This document shows, one piece after another, positions 15,754 through 22,716 of a stretch of 23,121 nt of DNA. The position numbers and the translations under genes are program-made. The notes beneath the pieces are model-generated. The model saw only the letters and a list, made by a program, of their open reading frames with translations, was not told where the DNA came from and did not search any database. The stretch is from the NCBI GenBank assembly GCA_035535995.1, contig DATLOZ010000011.1, forward strand, positions 1 to 23,121. Reading direction: 5' to 3'. This stretch comes from JANYCO01 sp035535995. GTDB taxonomy: Bacteria; Bacteroidota; Bacteroidia; Cytophagales; Cytophagaceae. Position 1 is the stretch's first letter. Each line of letters opens with the position of its first letter.

Positions 15754-18378
15754 TTATTTAAAATTCGTAATCAACTCTGCAATCAATCCTGTCCAGCCTG
15801 TCTGGTGCGTAGCGCCGATACCGGAGCCGTTGTCGCCGTGGAAATATTCGTAGAACAAGATCAGGTCTTTGAAGTGTTCATCTTTCTGAAGCTTGTCATA
15901 GCGACCATGTACAGGTCTTTGTCCATGCTCATTGCGTGTAAAGATATGCATCATTCTCTTCGCTATTTCTGTGGCGGCTTCTTTGATCGATACTTTGTGG
16001 CCGCTTCCGGTTGGATATTCTATTCTGAAATCGTCGCCATAGTAGTCGTGAAATTTCAGCATGGAATCTATGATCAGGAAGTTTACCGGGAACCAGATCG
16101 GGCCACGCCAGTTGGAGTTTCCGCCAAACAATCCAGAATCGGATTCCCCTGGATTGTAGTTCACACGGAAACATTCGCCGCTCACCCAGAATTCATACGG
16201 ATGATCTTTGTGGTATTTCGACAACGCGCGAATTCCATAATCAGAAAGGAATTCGGCTTCGTCGAGCATTCTACTGAATAATTTTTTCATCCGGTGTCCG
16301 CGTAGCAAGGAAAGCAATCTTGTTTCCCCTTTTCCTTGCTCATTCCAGCGTGAAATAAGGGCTGCAAGATCCGGACGGTTGGCGAGTACCCATTCTACTC
16401 TTCGTTTGAAAGCAGGAAGTCTTTCGAGGTAGTGTGGCTCTAATACTTCTACTGCATACAATGGAATAAGGCCCACCATTGAACGTACCTTTAGCGGCAC
16501 GCTGTGTCCTTCCGGTAAGTGAAGCACGTCATAGAAGAAAGAATCCTCGTTATCCCAAAGCTCTACGCCTTCGCCGCCAAGATTGGCAAGGGCTCCGGCA
16601 ATGTGCAGGAAGTGTTCGAAGAATTTGGACGCCATATCCTGATAGGCAGGTCTTACTTCTGAGATCTCCAATGCTATCTTCAGCATGTTGAGTGAGAACA
16701 TTGCCATCCAGCTTGTACCGTCGGCTTGTTCAATTGTACCGCCGGTTGGCAAAGGACGGCTGCGGTCGAATACTCCGATATTATCGAGTCCGAGGAATCC
16801 ACCTTCAAAGATGTTATTTCCGCCGGAGTCTTTTTGGTTTACCCACCAGGTAAAGTTGAGCAAGAGTTTATGGAATATTTTTTCCAAAAATTCTATATCG
16901 CCAATTCCATTATTTTGCAGCTTATCGATCTCATACACCTTGAGCGTAGCCCAGGCGTGTACGGGAGGATTCACATCTCCGAAGTTCCATTCGTAGGCAG
17001 GGATCTGGCCGTTCGGGTGCATATAATATTCGCGAAGCAAGATCTCCAGCTGACGTTTTGCAAAATGCGGATCGAGCCTTGCCAATGGCAGCGTGTGAAA
17101 AGCCAGGTCCCATGCTGCATACCAAGGATATTCCCATTTATCAGGCATGGAAATAATATTCTCGTTGTTCATATGGCGCCAGTGTGCATTACGTCCGCTC
17201 TTACGCTCTACCGGAGGCGGGATCTGGCCTGGATCACCGTCGAGCCATTGTTTGATATTGAAATAATAGAATTGTTTTGTCCAGAGCATCCCTGCATATG
17301 CCTGGCGTTGTACCAGTTTTAGGTCGTCGTTGGTTTGATCTTTTTGCAGCGCTGCGTAAAATGTATCCGCATCTCTCATTCGGTCTGCAAAGACGCTGTC
17401 GAAATTTTCGAAAGGATTATCATTTTTGTAATTGCAAAGACGAAGACGGATCGTGTAACTTCCTCCTGCTGCTATTTCCTGTTTGTAGCTAATGGAAGCT
17501 TTGGTACCGGTCTTGTTATTGTTGACCGCTTTATGATCTCCATTGACGATGTAATCGTTGATGCCGTCTTTGCAGTAAGGTTGCGAATTTTCTACGCCGT
17601 ATAAACGCTTTTGATTTGTTTCGTTGTCACAAAATAGAAGTTCGCTGTTTTGTTCCGTGTAAAGAAAATATTGTCCGATTTTTTCGTGCTGGATAAAGAT
17701 CGAATTGTTGCTATCGGCCACCATAGAAGGTTTGGCATTGTCGTATCCCCAACTCCAGATATTTCTAAACCATAGTGTAGGCAAAAGATCGATGAATGCT
17801 GGTTCCGGCCCACGGTTGGCGGCGGTGATCTTGATCAGTACGTCGTCTTCGCTGGCTTTGGCGTATTCTATATAGATATCAAAATATTTATTTTCGTCAA
17901 ATACTCCCGTATCGATCAGTTCGTATTCCGGCTCCAGCCTATTGCGTTTGCGACTTTCGTCCACTAATTGTTGATATGGATAAGCGCGCTGCGGATATTT
18001 GTAAAGCATCTTCATGTACGAATGCGTAGGCGTGCTTTCGAGGTAATAATAATTTTCCTTACAATCTTCGCCGTGGTTGGATTCCGGTCCGGTGAGTCCG
18101 AACATACGTTCTTTGAGAATTGCATCTTTACCGTTCCAGAGCGAAACTGCAAAGCAGAGAAATTGTTTATTGTCACAGATCCCGCCGATCCCTTCTTCGC
18201 CCCAGCGATATGCTTTGCTGCGGGCATGATCGTGTGGCAAGAAATCCCAGGCAGAGCCGTCTTTACTATAATCTTCTCTCACTGTTCCCCATTGGCGCTC
18301 GGTAAGGTAGGGCCCCCATTTTTTCCAGCCGGTATTATCGACCGTCGATTTTGCACGTTCTTTTTCGTAGTTGCTCAT
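15754..18378 (-). CDS. GH63/MGH1-like glycoside hydrolase (putative glucosidase)
   Basis: This 874-residue protein belongs to the MGH1-like/GH63 glycoside hydrolase group, with an (alpha/alpha)6 barrel in its second half. Family-typical blocks are KWEYPWYAAWDLAFHTLPLA, with Asp424 as candidate general acid, and YNPGESDSGLFGGNSNWRG with IWFPVN, containing Glu745 as candidate base. The assignment of the two acids is by analogy with GH63. The N-terminal half is probably the beta-sandwich seen in such enzymes. No signal peptide is present, so it should act on a cytoplasmic alpha-glucoside or related compound; the substrate is not readable. It is the first gene of the unit with the membrane protein and glucose dehydrogenase. 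No clear -7 box was found upstream. Confidence 0.85.
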   Translation of the reverse strand: MSNYEKERAKSTVDNTGWKKWGPYLTERQWGTVREDYSKDGSAWDFLPHDHARSKAYRWGEEGIGGICDNKQFLCFAVSLWNGKDAILKERMFGLTGPESNHGEDCKENYYYLESTPTHSYMKMLYKYPQRAYPYQQLVDESRKRNRLEPEYELIDTGVFDENKYFDIYIEYAKASEDDVLIKITAANRGPEPAFIDLLPTLWFRNIWSWGYDNAKPSMVADSNNSIFIQHEKIGQYFLYTEQNSELLFCDNETNQKRLYGVENSQPYCKDGINDYIVNGDHKAVNNNKTGTKASISYKQEIAAGGSYTIRLRLCNYKNDNPFENFDSVFADRMRDADTFYAALQKDQTNDDLKLVQRQAYAGMLWTKQFYYFNIKQWLDGDPGQIPPPVERKSGRNAHWRHMNNENIISMPDKWEYPWYAAWDLAFHTLPLARLDPHFAKRQLEILLREYYMHPNGQIPAYEWNFGDVNPPVHAWATLKVYEIDKLQNNGIGDIEFLEKIFHKLLLNFTWWVNQKDSGGNNIFEGGFLGLDNIGVFDRSRPLPTGGTIEQADGTSWMAMFSLNMLKIALEISEVRPAYQDMASKFFEHFLHIAGALANLGGEGVELWDNEDSFFYDVLHLPEGHSVPLKVRSMVGLIPLYAVEVLEPHYLERLPAFKRRVEWVLANRPDLAALISRWNEQGKGETRLLSLLRGHRMKKLFSRMLDEAEFLSDYGIRALSKYHKDHPYEFWVSGECFRVNYNPGESDSGLFGGNSNWRGPIWFPVNFLIIDSMLKFHDYYGDDFRIEYPTGSGHKVSIKEAATEIAKRMMHIFTRNEHGQRPVHGRYDKLQKDEHFKDLILFYEYFHGDNGSGIGATHQTGWTGLIAELITNFK

Positions 18379-18722
18379 GTTTTTTTAATAAGGTTTACAG
18401 TTTTGAAAAATGGAAATGGTTTATCCAATAGAGTCCCCTTCTGTCTATTCGGATAGAATTGAATTTATAAATTATGAAAAAAGGTATTGGAAACAAATTT
18501 TGCTACAAACAAATAATTATGAATTTTCTGAAGGTTGGATTTTAGTAGATGCGAGATGCCAGATACCGGATGCCAGATAAATAAAATTGTCTGAATTTTG
18601 ATTTACCGGATTTGATGATTTTCAGTATGAAGGTCTCATTTAAAAGAAAATTTACGAAGTTGTACTGATAGTAACCCTTTTTAGGTATACGTAGTTAAAT
18701 TTTATTAAAATTCAAGTTTCCA

Positions 18723-18764
18723 TATTCCTTGTTTGCTGGCGGGGACGCCAGCAAACAAGGAATA
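18723..18764. repeat. 19-base hairpin with GGGA tetraloop
   Basis: Bases 18723-18741 pair perfectly with 18746-18764 around GGGA. It has no T-run, so it is probably a repeat rather than a terminator. Its core recurs inverted at 18868-18885. Confidence 0.75.
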
Positions 18765-18863
18765 CGGAAAAACACGGTAAGAACGATAAGTTTATATCTT
18801 CCATCTTAATAAGTAGTATGGATCCCCAGAAGTGAACGATAAATCTTTTTTACTGACGTTCAT

Positions 18864-18889
18864 CATTGCTGGCGTCCCCGCCAGCAATG
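18864..18889. repeat. 11-base hairpin with TCCC tetraloop
   Basis: Bases 18864-18874 pair with 18879-18889 around TCCC. The central 18 bases are the exact reverse complement of the core at 18735-18752. Confidence 0.75.
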
Positions 18890-19043
18890 CGCCGCTGCGC
18901 TCTTTTCGAAACTATCATTATAAAACAATAAAACTTAACTACGTATATTTAAACCGGCCTCTGCATCCGGTATCTTGTCTCGAAACAGCTTTGTTTATAA
19001 AAGATAAATTAATTAGCTTAGAACGAGTTTAACCAAATCAAAA

Positions 19044-19421
19044 ATGAAAAAACTAAAAAACTGGTTAGTATTGGCGCTGGCTCCAGCGCTACTTTATTCT
19101 TGCGGAGGAAGCAATTCCAACAAACTTGTAAAAGACTGGAAAGCCACTGAATTTACCCTTGGCGAAACTAAGATCGTTGCTGATTCGGTAGTTGGCATTT
19201 ATTTCAGCTTTAAACCCGACAGCACTTTTGAATACACCGAAACCGCACAAAAAGACAAAGGAAAATGGAAAATGGGGCCGGAAGGTAAAACCATTATCCT
19301 TCTCTATGGCGATGGACGCACTGTAGTACAAAATGTAAAAGAACTCACTGACGACAAGCTTGTAGTAGAGTACGAAGACTTCGGCATGAAGCGCAGTATT
19401 ACGATGGTGCCAAAGAAATAG
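19044..19421 (+). CDS. Lipocalin-like lipoprotein
   Basis: This 125-residue protein begins with a basic, hydrophobic signal sequence ending in the lipobox LYSC. Cys20 is therefore the likely lipidation site, followed by GGSNSN. The mature part has KDWKATEFTLG, FKPDSTFEYTE, KGKWKMGPEGKTIIL and LTDDKLVVEY, the strand pattern of small lipocalin-like domains in Bacteroidota. The ligand and role are unknown. It lies alone on the plus strand, with repeats on both sides (18552-18982 and 19426-19530), and is divergent from the glucosidase unit. An imperfect -7 box (CAGCTTTG at 18987) precedes it. Confidence 0.75.
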   Translation: MKKLKNWLVLALAPALLYSCGGSNSNKLVKDWKATEFTLGETKIVADSVVGIYFSFKPDSTFEYTETAQKDKGKWKMGPEGKTIILLYGDGRTVVQNVKELTDDKLVVEYEDFGMKRSITMVPKK

Positions 19422-19425
19422 ATAT

Positions 19426-19530
19426 CAGATACCAGATGCCGGATGCCAGATAAATCAGCTCTAACAATAGTGCTAAGGCTACATAAGTTTCCTTCTGGAT
19501 GACAACTTTTTTATCCGGTATCTGGCATCG
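19426..19530. repeat. Inverted pair of GATNCCRGAT repeats
   Basis: CAGATACCAGATGCCGGATG at 19426-19445 faces TTATCCGGTATCTGGCATCG at 19511-19530 in inverted orientation; about 17 of 20 positions pair. It fills the gap between the lipoprotein and the CYTH gene and belongs to the family at 2962-2994 and the outer arms of 18552-18982. Confidence 0.7.
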
Positions 19531-19557
19531 CAAATTCAACCTCAGACAAACGCTCGT

Positions 19558-20025
19558 ATGCCAATTGAAACCGAACGAAAATTTCTAGTCAAAAAAGACC
19601 TTTGGCAAAAAACCGACAAACCGATCCCTGACTTTTATCGTCAGGGATATTTGTATAGTGATGCTTCTAAAACCATTCGCATCCGCATTGCCAACAAGGA
19701 AGCGTGGATCACCATCAAAGGCAAAACAACCGGCGCTTCTAGGCCTGAATATGAATACAATATCCCCGCCGACGAAGCGCAGGAAATGCTTACCAACATG
19801 ACCGAAAATTGTATCGAAAAATATCGCTACAAAATAATGGTACAAGGGAAACTCTGGGAAGTAGACGATTTTAAAGGCGACAACGAAGGCCTGCTTCTTG
19901 CAGAGATCGAACTGGAAAACGAAAATGAATCTTTCGCTCTACCTGAATGGATCGGAGAAGAAGTGACCGAGGATCCACGATATTTCAATGCCTCACTTTC
20001 TAAATTGCCATATTCAAAATGGTGA
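19558..20025 (+). CDS. CYTH domain protein (triphosphate tunnel metalloenzyme family)
   Basis: This 155-residue protein starts with MPIETERKFLV, whose Glu4-x-Glu6-x-Lys8 is the ExExK signature of the CYTH/triphosphate tunnel metalloenzyme fold. Further strands carry alternating charged residues expected to line the tunnel: TIRIRIANKEAWITIKGK, CIEKYRYKI, WEVDDFKGDNEGLLLAEIEL. Short bacterial members of this class hydrolyse inorganic triphosphate in a metal-dependent way; adenylate cyclase activity is known only for some other members. I would not choose between substrates by eye. It is cytoplasmic and sits between two repeats, upstream of the second DUF2461 gene. Confidence 0.88.
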   Translation: MPIETERKFLVKKDLWQKTDKPIPDFYRQGYLYSDASKTIRIRIANKEAWITIKGKTTGASRPEYEYNIPADEAQEMLTNMTENCIEKYRYKIMVQGKLWEVDDFKGDNEGLLLAEIELENENESFALPEWIGEEVTEDPRYFNASLSKLPYSKW

Positions 20026-20030
20026 TAAAA

Positions 20031-20126
20031 GTTATGAATTATGAGTATTGAATGGTTTCAATACTATCAAACACCTGAGAATTCAAAATTTCTAATTCAT
20101 AACTCATAATTCAACATTCATAACTC
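20031..20126. repeat. AT-rich inverted repeat (copy 3 of 3)
   Basis: GTTATGAATTATGAGTATTG at 20031-20050 faces AATTCATAACTCATAATTC-type units at 20094-20126. It begins 5 bases after the CYTH stop and ends 3 bases before the ATG at 20130, so it must form the leader of that gene. Confidence 0.75.
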
Positions 20127-20129
20127 CCC

Positions 20130-20810
20130 ATGGCCGATATAAAAAAAGAATCCCTGTTCTTCCCCAAAACGCTCTCCAAGCACAACAACCGCGATTGGTT
20201 CAATGCGCACAAAGACCAATACCTGGATGCCCAGGCTAATATTATCGACTTCGCGGATGCGTTGCTGGACGAGATCAATAAGCACGATACACTCGAAACA
20301 GAATCCGGCAAAAAAAGCTTGTACCGTATCTACAGGGATGTGCGTTTTTCAAAAGATAAATCTCCTTATCATGATTACTGGAGTGGCTCTTTCAAAAGAG
20401 CCACTAAAAAAAGACGTGGTGGTTATTACTTCCATTTGCAACCTGGCAATTCCTTTGCGGCCGGTGGTTTCTGGGGACCAAACCCGGAGGATATGAAACG
20501 CATTCGCGAAGATATTTCTTACAATTATGAAGACTGGCAAAAATTATTGAAAGATAAAAAGCTGATCAAAACCTTTGGAGGCCTACAAGGCGAGCAGCTT
20601 TCCTCGGCTCCGCGCGGGTACGAAAAAGATCATCCTGCTATTGAACTGCTCCGCTACAAACAATTTTTATTACGCCACAATTTTTCTGATGAAGAAGTGT
20701 TGAGCAAGAATTTTGTAAAAACGATAAACGAAGTCTATAAAAACATGCGCCCATTCTTCGACTATATGAGCGACGTGCTTACTACGGACGCGAACGGTTC
20801 AGACAGTTAA
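20130..20810 (+). CDS. DUF2461 family protein (copy B)
   Basis: This 226-residue paralogue of the protein at 5460-6119 carries the same family blocks: YRDVRFSKDKSPYHDYWSG near residue 73 and RRGGYYFHLQPGNSFAAGGF near 100. The function is unknown. It has no signal peptide. The two copies are clearly diverged outside these blocks, so this is not a recent duplication. The whole leader back to the CYTH stop is AT-rich repeat, leaving no Shine-Dalgarno. Its TAA overlaps the stop of the converging gene at 20807. Confidence 0.88.
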   Translation: MADIKKESLFFPKTLSKHNNRDWFNAHKDQYLDAQANIIDFADALLDEINKHDTLETESGKKSLYRIYRDVRFSKDKSPYHDYWSGSFKRATKKRRGGYYFHLQPGNSFAAGGFWGPNPEDMKRIREDISYNYEDWQKLLKDKKLIKTFGGLQGEQLSSAPRGYEKDHPAIELLRYKQFLLRHNFSDEEVLSKNFVKTINEVYKNMRPFFDYMSDVLTTDANGSDS

Positions 20811-21412
20811 TCTTTATAAACTACCAATTTGATCTGGCTAAACCCCATGTCTTTATTCACCACGATCGACAAAGAAACATTCATCTCTTCCTGGTCGATC
20901 CATTTTTTTTCGTCTTTATAGATCGTTACCTGGCGTCTCGATTCTAAGTTTAAAAAGCCAGGCATTCCCAGCTGAAACGTGATGTGCTGAGCGAGCAAAT
21001 CAAATTTTTCTTGAAACGCCGCCAGCTTTACGGCAATGTCCTTATCGTTTTTGATGGCATTTTCTTTAAGATCATTCCACTCATATACGATCGCCCGTAC
21101 AGAACTGTCGCGGCTATCGTAATAGTATTCTACACGATTGGCAAACCATGGGCTTTCAAGCCTGAGAAATGCTTTAGCAGGAGCTAGTGGATATTTTTTC
21201 TTATTAGAATAATCTTCGCGCTTCAATCTTGTCTGATAACTATCCGAAATATCTTTGGAGCTGATTGCTTGCTCTACCGCAAGCGCTTCTTTAAGCGAAA
21301 ATCTATTGTAAGAAATATTTATTGGTTCTGAATATGGACTCACGCTGGAGACCTGCGCTTTTGCCTGGCAAAGGACAAAAAACAGAAGAGTGATTAATGA
21401 TATACGTTTCAT
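20807..21412 (-). CDS. Secreted protein of unknown function
   Basis: I do not recognise this 201-residue protein. MKRISLITLLFFVLCQAKAQ is a typical Sec signal peptide, so it is exported. The mature part is highly charged. It contains YPLAPAKAFLRLESPWFANR, then YYYDSRDSSVRAIVYEWND, a helical Lys/Asp-rich middle, and a C-terminal strand-rich part (QVTIYKDEKKWIDQEEMNVS). No catalytic motif stands out. Its stop shares a TTAA with the stop of the converging DUF2461 gene. The 277-base gap upstream (21413-21689) holds only a weak 9-base inverted repeat (21511-21519 with 21545-21553) and no clear promoter. Confidence 0.72.
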   Translation of the reverse strand: MKRISLITLLFFVLCQAKAQVSSVSPYSEPINISYNRFSLKEALAVEQAISSKDISDSYQTRLKREDYSNKKKYPLAPAKAFLRLESPWFANRVEYYYDSRDSSVRAIVYEWNDLKENAIKNDKDIAVKLAAFQEKFDLLAQHITFQLGMPGFLNLESRRQVTIYKDEKKWIDQEEMNVSLSIVVNKDMGFSQIKLVVYKD

Positions 21413-21689
21413 TGTCTTAATTGTTTATGTACCCTTCCTTCTCATTCGGTAAAACAACAGTTTATTTATTCCCGTTCATAAAGTAAAGAAGAAAACCTGT
21501 AGGTAATCTGTTTGTATAGTCCCTGATAAACTTTAGAGAGCTGGCTATACAAAAATAAACCTTTTCAGAAACAATCATCCATTGTATTTCCTGTTTATAA
21601 AAAAAAACGGGCTTCTTTTATATAGGTAAAACGATACAGAACGATTAAATTAAAACTCTTGTTAGAGCCAATACAAAAGCCCCTTTCTC

Positions 21690-22661
21690 ATGGAACGCCG
21701 CAATTTTATCAAAAACACTGTATTGGGAGGTTTTCTTCTTTCCTCCTTCTCCTCCTTCGGAAAAATATTCTCTACCTCTACTTCTGATAAATATAGGAGT
21801 GTAGAGGGAGTACTTTCCCCATCCCGTACCCATATGGTGGGCAATGGATTTAAGGTGATGAATTTTTATCCCAACGGAAAAGGGTTTGAAGAACGCATGA
21901 GCCCTTTTTTCCTGCTCGACTTTAATGCAGAGGTAAACTACCCGCCTTCCGAAATATCAAGAGGTGTAGGAGTTCACCCACACCGTGGCATTGAAACGAT
22001 CACCATTGCCTACAAAGGAAGCGTAGCGCACCACGACAGCGCTGGAAACGCAGGCGTGATCAACCCTGGCGATGTGCAGTGGATGACGGCCGGAGGCGGC
22101 GTGCTGCATAAGGAATATCATGAAACAGAATATACCAAACGTGGCGGCGCTTTTGAAATGATCCAACTTTGGATCAATCTTCCTAAAAAACATAAAATGA
22201 CACCTGCCAAATATCAAAGCATTTTGCATGGTAAAAAAGGCAACGTGACACTCGACCAAAACGCAGGCTCCTTGCATGTGATCGCCGGTGAATACAAAGG
22301 AGTGAAAGGTCCTGCCATCACTTTTTCTCCAGTACATATGTACGATGTACATTTAAACGCAGAAGGAGAAACAACCATAACGCTTCCGGGAAATTTTAAC
22401 ACCGGGCTTTTAGTGGTAGACGGTGATATCGTAGTAAATGAATTTTATAAAGTACCCGAAAATCATTATGTGCAGTTTAAAAATGAAGAAGGTGCTTTTC
22501 ATATCAAAGCCAATAAAAAAACAATCCTACTCGTACTTAGCGGAGAGCCGCTCAACGAGCCTTTTGTAGGCTATGGCCCTTTTGTGATGAATACAGAAGA
22601 AGAAATTCACCAGGCTATTGAAGATTATAATAATGGGAAGTTTGGGTTTCTGGCAGACTAA
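21690..22661 (+). CDS. Pirin family protein with twin-arginine signal
   Basis: This 323-residue pirin belongs to the cupin superfamily. VHPHRGIETITIAYKGSVAH and GDVQWMTAGGGVLHKE are the family's core blocks. His96, His98, His140 and Glu142 fit the metal site of human pirin and YhhW, where quercetin 2,3-dioxygenase activity has been seen. The N-terminus MERRNFIKNTVLGGFLLSSF fits a twin-arginine signal (Arg3-Arg4, Phe6, Lys8), so it is probably exported folded with its metal. Most pirins lack a signal, so the usual cytoplasmic or nuclear role may not apply. The substrate is unknown. It stands alone and converges on kynureninase across a hairpin. Confidence 0.9.
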   Translation: MERRNFIKNTVLGGFLLSSFSSFGKIFSTSTSDKYRSVEGVLSPSRTHMVGNGFKVMNFYPNGKGFEERMSPFFLLDFNAEVNYPPSEISRGVGVHPHRGIETITIAYKGSVAHHDSAGNAGVINPGDVQWMTAGGGVLHKEYHETEYTKRGGAFEMIQLWINLPKKHKMTPAKYQSILHGKKGNVTLDQNAGSLHVIAGEYKGVKGPAITFSPVHMYDVHLNAEGETTITLPGNFNTGLLVVDGDIVVNEFYKVPENHYVQFKNEEGAFHIKANKKTILLVLSGEPLNEPFVGYGPFVMNTEEEIHQAIEDYNNGKFGFLAD

Positions 22662-22669
22662 TAAACTAT

Positions 22670-22707
22670 ACAAAGACACGAAGAACTTTGTGCCTTCGTG
22701 TCTTTGT
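22670..22707. terminator. Two-way hairpin between pirin and kynureninase
   Basis: A perfect 14-base stem (ACAAAGACACGAAG at 22670-22683 with 22694-22707) closes a 10-base loop and is followed by an A/T-rich stretch. It lies between two converging stop codons, so it probably ends both transcripts. The CTTCGTGTCTTTGTG text is also one I recall as a frequent repeat between Bacteroidota genes. Confidence 0.75.
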
Positions 22708-22716
22708 GTTAAAAAA

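Larger units (their letters stand above)
18552..18982. repeat. Nested inverted-repeat region
   Basis: This lies in the 665-base gap 18379-19043, where I see no credible gene. Outer arms share AGATACCGGATGC at 18561-18573, with its exact reverse complement at 18963-18975; CGAGA/TCTCG adds to the ends. Middle arms at 18686-18706 and 18927-18947 pair over 21 bases with one mismatch (TATACGTAGTTAA core). Inside are two hairpins whose 18-base cores (18735-18752 and 18868-18885) are exact reverse complements of each other. The arrangement looks like a composite non-autonomous element or a structured spacer; no transposase or clear target duplication is seen. Confidence 0.7.

Noticed and set aside
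15490..16281. 263-codon open frame on the plus strand
   Set aside because: Spans the junction of two real minus-strand genes and has no family features.
18832..19032. 66-codon open frame in the gap before the lipoprotein
   Set aside because: It runs across the internal hairpin, the middle arm and the outer arm of the repeat region, and the protein has no plausible features.
18379..19043. Possible CRISPR array because of several similar short repeats
   Set aside because: Repeats are not evenly spaced, occur in both orientations and have no unique spacers of constant length; no cas genes are present.
21511..21553. TTTGTATAG / CTATACAAA inverted repeat upstream of the pirin gene
   Set aside because: Only 9 bases per arm with a 25-base spacer and AT-rich; easily due to chance.
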